The position numbers and the translations under genes were made by a program. From positions 682,001 through 746,000 of the forward strand of contig NZ_JBLXCD010000002.1 of the NCBI RefSeq assembly GCF_048265165.1: a stretch of 64,000 bases of DNA, read 5' to 3'. This document shows, in pieces, positions 15,539 to 23,647 of the stretch; the stretch's first letter is position 1, and each line of letters starts with the position of its first letter. This stretch comes from Oceanospirillum sp048265165 (GTDB lineage: Bacteria > Pseudomonadota > Gammaproteobacteria > Pseudomonadales > Halomonadaceae). A model generated the notes under the pieces. That model made no database searches. It had not been told where the DNA came from and saw only the letters and a list, made by a program, of their open reading frames with translations.

Positions 15539-15853
15539 TCAGGGTGTTTTATTGATTTCAACCAACCGGTTGTTATCAAACACCAGGCTTACTTTTTGTT
15601 GGGTGACATTATCTCTGGGATCTTTAGACCAATAGATATAGTCCCAGCGATTTGGATTGATAGTGGAGGGTGTCAGGGGATTCCCCATCACATAAACCAC
15701 TTGCTCCCGGGTAAGCCCCGGCTGGAGTTGATTGATCATCTCATCGGTCATAACCTGACCTTGCTGCAGCTCCCGTTTGTAAACGCCAGGGAAAATACAG
15801 CCGGAAAGTGTGACTAACGACGAAAAGATGACTAAAATGATCAGTCTTTGCAT
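15539..15853 (-). CDS. bamE: Outer membrane assembly lipoprotein BamE (OmlA/SmpA)
   Basis: Small lipoprotein of the BAM complex that inserts beta-barrel proteins into the outer membrane. The start taken is ATG at 15851-15853 (MQRLIILVIFSSLVTLSGCI), giving a lipoprotein signal with lipobox LSGC. The core GLTREQVVYVMGNPLTPSTI and RWDYIYWSKD are the SmpA/OmlA signature. The open frame extends 28 codons further, but that would bury the signal peptide. 104 residues. Divergent from fur, as in pseudomonads. Confidence 0.95.
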   Translation of the reverse strand: MQRLIILVIFSSLVTLSGCIFPGVYKRELQQGQVMTDEMINQLQPGLTREQVVYVMGNPLTPSTINPNRWDYIYWSKDPRDNVTQQKVSLVFDNNRLVEINKTP

Positions 15854-15935
15854 ATGAGAATATCTTTCACCTTGTTGTGCAAGTTTGGGATAATACCGGA
15901 AATAAGCACCAACTGCGAAGCGAGACGGGAAAAAC

Positions 15936-16346
15936 ATGGCAGATGAAAATCAGGAATTGAAAAAAGCAGGTCTGAAAGTAACCCTGCCACGCATTAAAAT
16001 TCTTCAGCTTCTGGAGAATGCGGCTGCGCATCATATGAGTGCAGAGGATGTGTACAAGGCGTTACTGGAAGCGGGGGAAGATGTAGGTCTTGCTACTGTA
16101 TACCGTGTATTGACTCAGTTTGAGTCTGCAGGCTTGGTTGTACGTCATAATTTTGATGGCGGCCATGCGGTCTTTGAGTTGGCAAAAGACGAACATCATG
16201 ACCATATTGTTTGTGTCGACAGTGGTGAGGTGATTGAATTCTTTGATCCTGAGATCGAACGTCGTCAGCATGAAATTGTCGCTGAGCACGGTTACGAATT
16301 AGTGGATCACTCATTGGTTTTATATGTCCGCAAGAAAGACAGTTAA
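15936..16346 (+). CDS. fur: Ferric uptake regulator Fur
   Basis: Fe2+-dependent repressor of iron acquisition. 136 residues: winged helix with SAEDVYKALLEAGEDVGLAT and VYRVLTQFESAGLV, the metal site ELAKDEHHDHIVCVDSGEVI, and VAEHGYELVDHSLVLYV at the dimer domain. The structural CxxC of the E. coli protein is CVDS here and the Cys-rich C-terminal tail is absent, as in the pseudomonad form. Divergent from bamE; followed by a strong terminator. Confidence 0.96.
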   Translation: MADENQELKKAGLKVTLPRIKILQLLENAAAHHMSAEDVYKALLEAGEDVGLATVYRVLTQFESAGLVVRHNFDGGHAVFELAKDEHHDHIVCVDSGEVIEFFDPEIERRQHEIVAEHGYELVDHSLVLYVRKKDS

Positions 16347-16364
16347 TTTTTCATGCGGCACCTG

Positions 16365-16401
16365 AAAGCCCGTCCCCTGCAAGGGGGCGGGCTTTTTTTT
16401 G
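16365..16401 (+). terminator. Intrinsic terminator of fur
   Basis: AAAGCCCG-tCCCC / GGGGg-CGGGCTTT stem with a TGCAA loop and eight T residues. Confidence 0.93.
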
Positions 16402-16434
16402 GCTATCGTAGTCGTTGGGGGAAATGAGTCGGTA

Positions 16435-16749
16435 TCAGACCCGGTGCTTTGTTAGCGGCGAAAGCAGTAATACTGCATAGAGACTGGCACCCAGTGCTAC
16501 GGCAACTAATGCCAAAACATCTGTTGTTGTTTGGACATAGCTGAGCTTTGACAGTGTTAGCGCTGGTGCAAGCAGCGCCGCGATGATACCGATGCCCGCG
16601 CTTAGCCAATAAACATAGCCAGGTACTGAGCCCTTTTTGTTTCGTCCCACCCATTGGGTGATCAGCAATAACATGACCAGCAGTAATAATAGCGGCCAGT
16701 AGGGTTTAAGGCTGTACATTACAATGGTGATGATGCCTGAAAATGTCAT
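16435..16749 (-). CDS. Small multi-pass membrane protein, possibly DUF5368
   Basis: 104 residues with three hydrophobic segments (about 16-34, 45-65 and 76-97). AGGAGG precedes the ATG. It begins 11 bases after the flavoprotein stop, so the two are cotranscribed. The pattern recalls DUF5368, but I am not sure of the family. A role as membrane partner of the flavoprotein is inference from context. Confidence 0.65.
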   Translation of the reverse strand: MTFSGIITIVMYSLKPYWPLLLLLVMLLLITQWVGRNKKGSVPGYVYWLSAGIGIIAALLAPALTLSKLSYVQTTTDVLALVAVALGASLYAVLLLSPLTKHRV

Positions 16750-16760
16750 GGTTTAGCCTC

Positions 16761-18089
16761 CTATACCTGACCGTTAAGCATGGCGTAATACGCGGGTTGC
16801 AGCATCTTCTCTTTCATCACCCATACCGCCCATGATTCTTCTGTCGGATCGATAAAGGAGAAGGAGGGCATCAGTTCACCGCCATAACCAAATTCAGCCA
16901 GTATCGCTTTGCCGATGGACGTAATTAGCGGGCATGAGGTGTAGCCATCGTATTTAGCGGCTAAAGGGCGATCTGCCAGGTAAGACAGAATATTGGCTTC
17001 AGCAACCGGAGCCTGTTTTTTGACGCTGGCTGCGGTTTTGCCGAAAGGTGTGCCGATTACGTCGCCAACCCCGAAGATTTCCGGGTAGCGGCGGTGCTGC
17101 AGGCTGTATTGATCAATCTCCAGCCACTGGTGCGCCATAGGCCCTTCCTGCCAGGCAAGCACACTGTATCGGATCGCATCCGGTGCGCTCATGGGTGGGA
17201 CGATGTGAATAAAGTCATAGGCTTCCTGCTGGCGTTGACCGTTTGCCGTGGTGAAGGTGGCTTCTTGTTTCTCCACGTCAATGGCGGTGAGCACACGCTG
17301 GTCATATAGATTCACATTTTGTTCCTGCCAGCGATTCAGAACAAAATCGTTGTACACAGGGACAGAGAAAACCTTGTTTTGGAACGGTGTAAAGAAGTCG
17401 ACCTGAAAAGCATCCCGTTTGCCGGTATCCTCAAGACGGGACAGCGTGGTGAAGATCATTTTCAGCGGTGCACCGGCACATTTGATCGGGGTGTCGCTCA
17501 GGGTGAAGAGCGCCCGGCCTTCTCCTGCACTGATCAGGGATTCAATCTGCCGGTTAGTGGCTGTAGCACCTTCGGCGCTGGCGTAGACGCTGCCAATACC
17601 CTTTTGCCCAACCAGATCCGGGCTCATCCCTTCAATCTCAGAGTAGTTCAGCTGACAGCCGGTAGCGATCACCAGCAGGTCATACTCCAGAGTCTGACCA
17701 TCTTCAAGTCTGACGGCACGTTTAGCCGGAAAGAGCTCTGCCACATCTGATGGGATCCAGCTTATCTCAGAAGGCAGCCAGTTACGGGTTGGCGTGGCGA
17801 CTTGCTCTGTTTGCCAAAGGCCGGAGGCGATCAGGGTATAGCCTGGCTGGTAGTAGTGTTGCGGGCGTTTACCGACGATGGTGATGCTGGCACCGGACAG
17901 GGCGTTATTCAGGCGGTTGGCCATAGCAGTCCCGGCGGCCCCCGCTCCTAAAATCAGAATGCGGGCCTGGGTTTTCTGTCGGGCAAAAGCGATACCAAAG
18001 GGCAGAACCGAAGCTGCAGCCCCGCCTATTCCCCATTTGATAAATTGCCGACGTCCGGGATTGTAGCTGGGGTGTTTCAATGGGGGCAT
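16761..18089 (-). CDS. Tat-exported FAD/NAD(P) oxidoreductase, sulfide:quinone reductase/flavocytochrome c type
   Basis: 442 residues from ATG 18087-18089, chosen over an ATG 24 bases upstream because GGAGGAG (complement of 18095-18101) is ideally spaced. The N-terminus carries a twin-arginine signal, GRRQFIKWGIGGAAASVLPF, then the FAD Rossmann motif ILILGAGAAGTAMANRL. YQPGYTLIASGLW, then DLLVIATGC and FGVGDVIGTPFGKTAASVKK are typical of the SQR/FCSD family. Cys145, Cys204 (PIKCAGAP) and Cys386 (TSCPL) lie where this family carries redox-active cysteines. Probably oxidises sulfide or a related sulfur compound at the periplasmic face. Operon with the small membrane protein, divergent from a periplasmic rhodanese. 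Confidence 0.82.
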   Translation of the reverse strand: MPPLKHPSYNPGRRQFIKWGIGGAAASVLPFGIAFARQKTQARILILGAGAAGTAMANRLNNALSGASITIVGKRPQHYYQPGYTLIASGLWQTEQVATPTRNWLPSEISWIPSDVAELFPAKRAVRLEDGQTLEYDLLVIATGCQLNYSEIEGMSPDLVGQKGIGSVYASAEGATATNRQIESLISAGEGRALFTLSDTPIKCAGAPLKMIFTTLSRLEDTGKRDAFQVDFFTPFQNKVFSVPVYNDFVLNRWQEQNVNLYDQRVLTAIDVEKQEATFTTANGQRQQEAYDFIHIVPPMSAPDAIRYSVLAWQEGPMAHQWLEIDQYSLQHRRYPEIFGVGDVIGTPFGKTAASVKKQAPVAEANILSYLADRPLAAKYDGYTSCPLITSIGKAILAEFGYGGELMPSFSFIDPTEESWAVWVMKEKMLQPAYYAMLNGQV

Positions 18090-18130
18090 TTGAGCTCCTC
18101 CGTTGACGTTCATATTTTATTTAGTTATAT

Positions 18131-18155
18131 CTTTATTAGAATTAGTTTTAATAAG
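18131..18155. promoter_or_regulatory. Imperfect palindrome between divergent sulfur genes
   Basis: CTTTATTAGAATTAGTTTTAATAAG region: the arms CTTTATTA and TTAATAAG face each other around GAATTAGTT in the 172-base divergent spacer. Candidate operator shared by the flavoprotein and rhodanese genes. Confidence 0.3.
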
Positions 18156-18261
18156 CTTAGATTATGGATGCTTGATGTGAAATCTCAAGTTTTCCGCCTA
18201 GTCATTTTGTCGCACCCGTCAGATAGACAGGGGCGACTCAGAAAAGCAAAGAGGTTTTCAG

Positions 18262-18828
18262 GTGAAAAAACGAATGATGGTTTTGGCTCTGATCTCATCG
18301 TCTCTGATGTTTTGCGGAGCACTGTGGGCATCTGAGCTGGGAGTAACGCCCGTGCAGGCGTATGAGATGAACAAAGATGGGCAGGCACCGGTGTTGCTGG
18401 TTGATGTACGTGATCCGGTAGAGATTATGTTTGTTGGCTTTACCGATGAGGTGGATCTGAATATTCCCTTTCTGATGGTGGATCGCCAAGAGTGGGATGA
18501 GAAGAAAAACCGTTTTCGCCTTTACCGTAATCCTGATTTTGTAGAGCAGATTGAACAGGCGCTTAAGGCGAGGGGGCTGGATAAAACAGCGACAATTATC
18601 ACGATGTGCCGTTCCGGTAGTGAACGAGGTTTGCCAAGTGCGCAATATCTAAGAGATCAGGGGTTTAAAAATGCCCGCTATGTGATTAATGGTTTTCAGG
18701 GTGGTTCGCTGAAAGCCGGTGAGCACAAGGGTATGCGGATTAAAAATGGCTGGCAAAACTCAGGCCTGCCTTGGGGCGCAAAACCTAATCCGGATAAAAT
18801 ATATCGGGCAGATAAGAGACAGCCCTGA
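18262..18828 (+). CDS. Periplasmic rhodanese-like sulfurtransferase
   Basis: 188 residues. The Sec signal peptide MKKRMMVLALISSSLMFCGA is cleaved near ALWA-SE. A rhodanese domain follows: VLLVDVRDPVEIMFVG and the active-site loop MCRSGSERG with Cys116, then YVINGFQGG. The insertion EVDLNIPFLMVDRQEWDEKK is longer than in single-domain cytosolic rhodaneses. GTG start with GAGG at 18251-18254. Likely transfers or binds sulfane sulfur produced by the neighbouring divergent flavoprotein (inference). Confidence 0.87.
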   Translation: MKKRMMVLALISSSLMFCGALWASELGVTPVQAYEMNKDGQAPVLLVDVRDPVEIMFVGFTDEVDLNIPFLMVDRQEWDEKKNRFRLYRNPDFVEQIEQALKARGLDKTATIITMCRSGSERGLPSAQYLRDQGFKNARYVINGFQGGSLKAGEHKGMRIKNGWQNSGLPWGAKPNPDKIYRADKRQP

Positions 18829-18865
18829 CTTATTTTTATTACTTTTATAAAAGCTGCCCGGCGGG

Positions 18866-20551
18866 TCAGACCTGTGTCTTCTCTTTGCTGGTGGACAGCA
18901 TCTCGGCGGCGTGAGCCAGAGTTTGTTCGGTAAGATCTACACCTCCCAGCATACGGGCCAGCTCTGTTACTCTGTCCTGATCGGTCAGCCAGTTCATCTG
19001 AGACTTCGTGGTGTCTTTTGTGCTGTGCTTGCTGATATGCAGGTGCTGATCACCCTGGGCAGCGACCTGTGGCAGGTGGGTTACCGACAGAATTTGACCC
19101 TTTTTTGCCAGGTTGTGCAGGAGTTTGCCGACAATTTCCGCTGTACCACCGCTGATGCCCACATCCACTTCATCGAACACCAGTGTTGGAATGGTTGACG
19201 TTTGGGCGGTGACCACCTGTATTGCCAGGCTGATACGGGACAGCTCGCCGCCGGAAGCGATCTTGACCATGGGCTTTGCAGGTTGGCCCGGATTGGTGCT
19301 GATCATAAATTCCACATCATCTGTGCCGGTGGGTTGGAACTGCTCACTGTTTTTGATCGAAACTTCAAAGTGAGCATTGCTCATGCCCAGCTGAGCCAGT
19401 TGTTCGTTGATGTTCTTATTCAGCTTCCGGGCAAATTGTTGACGCTTCTGGTTGAGTTTTGCAGCATGCTCTCGGTATTGATGGGTGAGCTGATCCAGTT
19501 GTTCTGCAAGTTGATCGATGTTTTGGGGGCCGCTCTCGATATTGTCCAGTTCTGCTCTCAGGGTCAGGCTGTGGCTGTATAATTCTTCTGGGGTAATGTG
19601 GTGCTTGCGAGCCAGTTGATAAATGGAGGAGAGGCGCTCTTCCACAAACTGCAGGCGCTCCGGGTCCAACTCGCAGCGTTCAATAAAGTAGCTGAGCTCC
19701 CTGGATGCTTCCTCAACCTGAATTAGGGCATCATTGAGCATTTGGGCAACATTAGTCAGCTGCGGGTCCTGTGAGGGGATCTGTCCCAGACGTTGACAGG
19801 CATGATTTAATGCCTGACGGGCGCCACCATCATCGCCATCACAGAGATCAAGGGTCGCCTGACCCTCAGAGATCAGTGTTTCAGCATTGGCCAGTGCCTG
19901 TTGCTCATTTTCAAGCCCCTGAAGTTCGCCTTCCTCAAGCCCCAGTTGCTCCAGTTCTTCAACCTGATAGCGCAACAGCTCAAGGCGAGCCTGTTGCTCG
20001 CTGTCCTGGGCTTTCAGTTGTTCAAGCTGTTTGCGTACCTGTTGCCAGTCTTTATACAGAGAGCGCTGCCGGGTGACGTTTTTTTCCAGATGCCCGAACT
20101 CATCCAGTAGGACCAGATGAGTCTCCTTGCGCAATAGTGACTGGTGCTCATGCTGGCCATGAATATCGATCAGATGACTGCCGAGTTGTTTCAGTAGTTG
20201 AGCTGAACATGGCTGACCGTTAATCCAGGCTTTGGAGCGGCCGTTCGAATGAATAATGCGGCGAAGTACGCATTCACACGCGTGCTCTTCATCGGTGAGC
20301 TCCTGTTCCTGTAGCCAGTGTTGAGCTTGCGGCAGAGCTGTAATATCAAAGTGGGCGTGAATTTCAGCTTTTGATGCGCTGTGCCGCACGCTGTCAGCGT
20401 CTGCTCGGTCACCTAATGCCAAGCCCAGGGCATCCAGCAGGATCGATTTACCAGCACCGGTTTCACCTGTGATTACGGTCATGCCTGAGGGCAGATCGAG
20501 CTCCAAGTGTTCTACTATAGCCAGATTATTGATCGCCAAATAGGTCAGCAT
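18866..20551 (-). CDS. recN: DNA repair protein RecN
   Basis: SMC-like ATPase acting early in double-strand-break repair. 561 residues: Walker A GETGAGKSILLDALGLAL, a long central coiled coil (about residues 150-390), the signature ASGGELSRISLAIQ, and Walker B TLVFDEVDVGISGGTA. MLTYLAINNLAIVEHLELDL is the standard start. It is divergent from grpE, and its promoter at 20655-20684 carries an ACAGTA-TACTGT palindrome between the -35 and -10 boxes. Confidence 0.97.
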   Translation of the reverse strand: MLTYLAINNLAIVEHLELDLPSGMTVITGETGAGKSILLDALGLALGDRADADSVRHSASKAEIHAHFDITALPQAQHWLQEQELTDEEHACECVLRRIIHSNGRSKAWINGQPCSAQLLKQLGSHLIDIHGQHEHQSLLRKETHLVLLDEFGHLEKNVTRQRSLYKDWQQVRKQLEQLKAQDSEQQARLELLRYQVEELEQLGLEEGELQGLENEQQALANAETLISEGQATLDLCDGDDGGARQALNHACQRLGQIPSQDPQLTNVAQMLNDALIQVEEASRELSYFIERCELDPERLQFVEERLSSIYQLARKHHITPEELYSHSLTLRAELDNIESGPQNIDQLAEQLDQLTHQYREHAAKLNQKRQQFARKLNKNINEQLAQLGMSNAHFEVSIKNSEQFQPTGTDDVEFMISTNPGQPAKPMVKIASGGELSRISLAIQVVTAQTSTIPTLVFDEVDVGISGGTAEIVGKLLHNLAKKGQILSVTHLPQVAAQGDQHLHISKHSTKDTTKSQMNWLTDQDRVTELARMLGGVDLTEQTLAHAAEMLSTSKEKTQV

Positions 20552-20654
20552 CAGTGCATCCTCGTGCCGGCTGCTTACGCCGGATTCATAGATAAAGCCG
20601 CATTAGTTGGGGTGTTCAGTCCGTGATCATCGCTTAAAGGATTGATCATGGCTA

Positions 20655-20684
20655 TTTATACAGTATTTTTACTGTAAGGGGCAA
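20655..20684 (-). promoter_or_regulatory. recN promoter with embedded palindrome
   Basis: On the minus strand TTGCCC and TATAAA are separated by 18 bases. The spacer contains the near-complete palindrome ACAGTA-AAAA-TACTGT (plus 20660-20675). It resembles but inverts the classic CTGT-N8-ACAG SOS box, so LexA control is plausible for recN but not proved by the motif. Confidence 0.45.
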
Positions 20685-20737
20685 ACATTGACATCAGGAG
20701 GGTGGCAGCTTATTTCTCCTCTGTCTCTGAGAGTCTG

Positions 20738-20778
20738 CCCCAGAAAGCATTTTTTAATCAAATGCTGCATTTCTGGGG
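20738..20778. repeat. Large hairpin upstream of grpE
   Basis: CCCCAGAAA / TTTCTGGGG (9 bp) enclosing GCATTT / AAATGC. It lies 20 bases before the sigma-32-like promoter of grpE. There is no T tract. Role unknown. Confidence 0.45.
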
Positions 20779-20797
20779 AATTAGCCCGGTATAAGGG

Positions 20798-20825
20798 TTG
20801 AAAAAAAATGGGCCAACCCAATATA
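20798..20825 (+). promoter_or_regulatory. Sigma-32 (heat-shock) promoter candidate for grpE
   Basis: TTGAAA at 20798-20803 and CCCAATATA at 20817-20825, spaced 13 bases, against the consensus CTTGAAA-N11-16-CCCATNT. It is placed 50 bases before the grpE start. Confidence 0.6.
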
Positions 20826-20872
20826 GCTCAGCAATTGGTGATAACAGATCTGAAGTGAGAGAAACTGACGCA

Positions 20873-21460
20873 ATGACAACTGAAGAGCAGAAAAAGACCG
20901 CACAGGACGAGCTGGATCAGGCTCAGCAGACTGCCGAAGATGCGCAGGCTACCCCGGAAAATCTTATTGAAGGTGATGTGGTAGATGCTACCGCAGAAGC
21001 TGATACCAACGAGGTTGCAGCCCTTGAGGAACAGCTTGCGCAGGCTAAAGATCAGGTACTGCGTGCTCATGCTGATGCTCAGAACGCCCGTCGTCGTGCT
21101 GAACAGGATGTGGAAAAAGCACATAAGTTCGCACTGGAAAAGTTTACTAAAGAATTGCTACCCGTTATCGACAGTCTGGAGCGTGCCATTGAGGCTTTCG
21201 ACCAGAACGATGCCCCTGCGGCACTTCGGGAAGGTGTAGAGATGACGCTGAGTATGTTTGTCAGCACTCTGGACAAGTTCAATGTGGAGCCCGTTAATCC
21301 ACAAGGTGAACCCTTTGACCCTCAGTTCCATGAAGCGATGTCGATGGTGCCTAACCCTGAGGTGGAGCCAAATACTGTAATTGCGGTTATGCAGAAAGGC
21401 TACCTGCTGAATGGCCGCTTGGTTCGCCCTGCGATGGTGATGGTTTCCAAGGCGGCGTAG
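20873..21460 (+). CDS. grpE: GrpE, DnaK nucleotide exchange factor
   Basis: Releases ADP from DnaK during the chaperone cycle. 195 residues from ATG 20873 (MTTEEQKKTAQDELDQAQQT). An acidic N-terminus and long coiled coil are followed by the beta domain with LREGVEMTLSMFVSTLDKFN and GEPFDPQFHEAMSMVPN, ending in TVIAVMQKGYLLNGRLVRPA. A longer open frame from TTG 20798 would start inside the promoter and is rejected. grpE-dnaK-dnaJ are consecutive. Confidence 0.96.
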   Translation: MTTEEQKKTAQDELDQAQQTAEDAQATPENLIEGDVVDATAEADTNEVAALEEQLAQAKDQVLRAHADAQNARRRAEQDVEKAHKFALEKFTKELLPVIDSLERAIEAFDQNDAPAALREGVEMTLSMFVSTLDKFNVEPVNPQGEPFDPQFHEAMSMVPNPEVEPNTVIAVMQKGYLLNGRLVRPAMVMVSKAA

Positions 21461-21608
21461 TGTCGGAATAAATGTAAGAAAATTAATCTGCAGGCCTTGA
21501 AAGAAATCGCAAAGGCCGCATATAGCAGTTAAATGCAAAGAAAAGTGGCGAAAAGCGCAGCTAAAGCCGCTAAGTCTACAGAATTAGATTGAAAGACCGG
21601 AGAATATT

Positions 21609-23540
21609 ATGGGCCGCATTATCGGTATCGACTTAGGTACAACCAACTCTTGTGTTGCTGTAATGGATGGCGAAAAAGCCAAGGTGATTGAGAACGCTGA
21701 AGGCGATCGCACCACCCCATCAATTATCGCTTTCACTGAAGACAACGAAACACTGGTAGGCCAGTCTGCCAAACGTCAGGCAGTGACAAACCCGAATAAT
21801 ACTCTGTTTGCGGTTAAGCGCCTGATTGGCCGTCGGTTTGAAGATGATGTTGTACAGAAAGACATCAAAATGGTGCCTTATACCATCTCTAAAGCTGACA
21901 ATGGCGATGCCTGGGTTGAGGTAAAAGGCGACAAGAAAGCACCGCCTCAAATCTCTGCAGAAGTTCTGAAGAAAATGAAGAAAACTGCAGAAGACTATCT
22001 GGGTGAAGAAGTAACTGAAGCTGTTATTACGGTTCCTGCATACTTCAACGACTCCCAGCGTCAGGCTACTAAAGATGCCGGTAAGATTGCCGGTCTGGAA
22101 GTTAAGCGGATCATCAATGAGCCAACCGCTGCTGCTCTGGCATACGGTATGGACAAAGCCCGTGGCGACCGTACTGTAGCGGTATACGATCTGGGTGGTG
22201 GTACGTTTGATATCTCTATCATTGAGATCGCAGAAGTCGACGGCGAGCACCAGTTTGAAGTGCTGGCGACTAACGGTGACACCTTCCTGGGTGGTGAGGA
22301 TTTCGATCTGGCGGTGATCAACTACCTGGCAGACGAATTCAAGAAAGAGTCCGGTATCGATCTGCATAATGATCCTCTGGCTCTGCAGCGTTTGAAAGAA
22401 GCAGGCGAGAAAGCGAAGATCGAACTTTCTACCAGTCAGCAAAGTGATGTGAACCTACCGTATATTACGGCTGATGCAACAGGTCCTAAACACTTAAACG
22501 TTAAACTGACCCGTGCGAAACTGGAGTCTTTGGTAGAAGATCTGGTTCAGCGCTCTCTGGCACCGTGTGAAATCGCTCTGAAAGATGCGGGCCTGTCCAC
22601 GTCTGAAATTGATGATGTGATCCTGGTAGGCGGTCAGACCCGTATGCCTCAGGTGCAGGCGAAAGTTGCTGAGTTCTTCGGCAAAGAGCCACGTAAAGAT
22701 GTTAACCCTGACGAAGCGGTAGCAATCGGTGCTTCAATTCAGGGTGGTGTACTGGCCGGTGACGTGAAAGACGTGCTGCTGCTGGACGTAACACCTCTAA
22801 CGCTGGGTATCGAAACCATGGGTGGCGTTGCGACCCCTGTTATCGATAAAAACACCACGATTCCGACTAAGAAATCTCAGGTGTTCTCGACTGCAGACGA
22901 CAATCAGACCGCTGTAACTATTCACGTGGTGCAGGGTGAACGTAAGCAGGCGACTCAGAACAAATCTCTGGGCCGTTTCGATCTGGCGGATATTCCACCG
23001 GCTCCACGTGGTGTGCCTCAGGTTGAAGTTACTTTCGACATCGACGCGAACGGTATTCTGAATGTTAGCGCGAAAGACAAGGCGACCGGTAAAGAGCAGT
23101 CCATTGTGATTAAGGCTTCTTCTGGTCTGTCGGATGACGAAGTAGATCAAATGGTTCAGGATGCGGAAGCAAACGCTGAAGCAGATAAGAAGTTTGAAGA
23201 ACTGGTGCAAACCCGTAATCAGGGTGACACCATGCTGCATGCTACTAAGAAAACCTTAGAGGAAGCTGGCGACAAGGCGACAGCTGAAGAGAAAGAGAAG
23301 ATCGAAGCGGCGATTAAAGATCTGGAAGAAGCACTGAAAGGTGATGATGCGGACGATATCAAAGCTAAGACTAATGCTCTGACGGAAGCTTCCGGTGAGC
23401 TGGCTCAAAAGCTCTACGCTGAGCAGGCTGCTGAAGCCCAGCAGGGTGAAGGTGGCGAGCAGGCTGCTGACCAGGGTTCTGCTAAAGCAGATGATGTGGT
23501 TGACGCTGAGTTCGAAGAAGTTAAAGACGACAAAAAATAA
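21609..23540 (+). CDS. dnaK: Chaperone DnaK (Hsp70)
   Basis: ATP-driven protein-folding chaperone. 643 residues with IIGIDLGTTNSCVAVMDG, AVITVPAYFNDSQRQATKDA and VAVYDLGGGTFDISIIEI in the nucleotide-binding domain. The linker DVLLLDVTPLTLGIE precedes the substrate domain, followed by a lid and an acidic tail ending in EEVKDDKK (EEVKD-type end). ATG 21609 has GGAG upstream. The 148-base gap after grpE shows no independent promoter that I can support. Confidence 0.98.
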   Translation: MGRIIGIDLGTTNSCVAVMDGEKAKVIENAEGDRTTPSIIAFTEDNETLVGQSAKRQAVTNPNNTLFAVKRLIGRRFEDDVVQKDIKMVPYTISKADNGDAWVEVKGDKKAPPQISAEVLKKMKKTAEDYLGEEVTEAVITVPAYFNDSQRQATKDAGKIAGLEVKRIINEPTAAALAYGMDKARGDRTVAVYDLGGGTFDISIIEIAEVDGEHQFEVLATNGDTFLGGEDFDLAVINYLADEFKKESGIDLHNDPLALQRLKEAGEKAKIELSTSQQSDVNLPYITADATGPKHLNVKLTRAKLESLVEDLVQRSLAPCEIALKDAGLSTSEIDDVILVGGQTRMPQVQAKVAEFFGKEPRKDVNPDEAVAIGASIQGGVLAGDVKDVLLLDVTPLTLGIETMGGVATPVIDKNTTIPTKKSQVFSTADDNQTAVTIHVVQGERKQATQNKSLGRFDLADIPPAPRGVPQVEVTFDIDANGILNVSAKDKATGKEQSIVIKASSGLSDDEVDQMVQDAEANAEADKKFEELVQTRNQGDTMLHATKKTLEEAGDKATAEEKEKIEAAIKDLEEALKGDDADDIKAKTNALTEASGELAQKLYAEQAAEAQQGEGGEQAADQGSAKADDVVDAEFEEVKDDKK

Positions 23541-23562
23541 GTCGTTTTAAGCTAAGGAATGT

Positions 23563-23592
23563 AAGAACGCGGGAGACTCTCCCGCGTTCTTG
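23563..23592 (+). terminator. Strong hairpin between dnaK and dnaJ
   Basis: AAGAACGCGGGAG / CTCCCGCGTTCTT, 13-bp perfect stem, loop ACT, followed only by GTATCC rather than a T run. More likely an mRNA-stability or attenuating element that sets the DnaK:DnaJ ratio than a full terminator. Confidence 0.6.
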
Positions 23593-23647
23593 TATCCGAA
23601 CCTTTTTCAGCTCCCTTTCCTCTTTCATAACCTATGGTTAGCTAGCA

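Noticed and set aside
15854..15935. A Fur box in the bamE/fur spacer
   Set aside because: Only a weak partial match to the GATAATGATAATCATTATC consensus could be found.
20798..20872. N-terminal extension of GrpE from a TTG
   Set aside because: It would start in the -35 element of the heat-shock promoter, and ATG 20873 gives the normal GrpE start.
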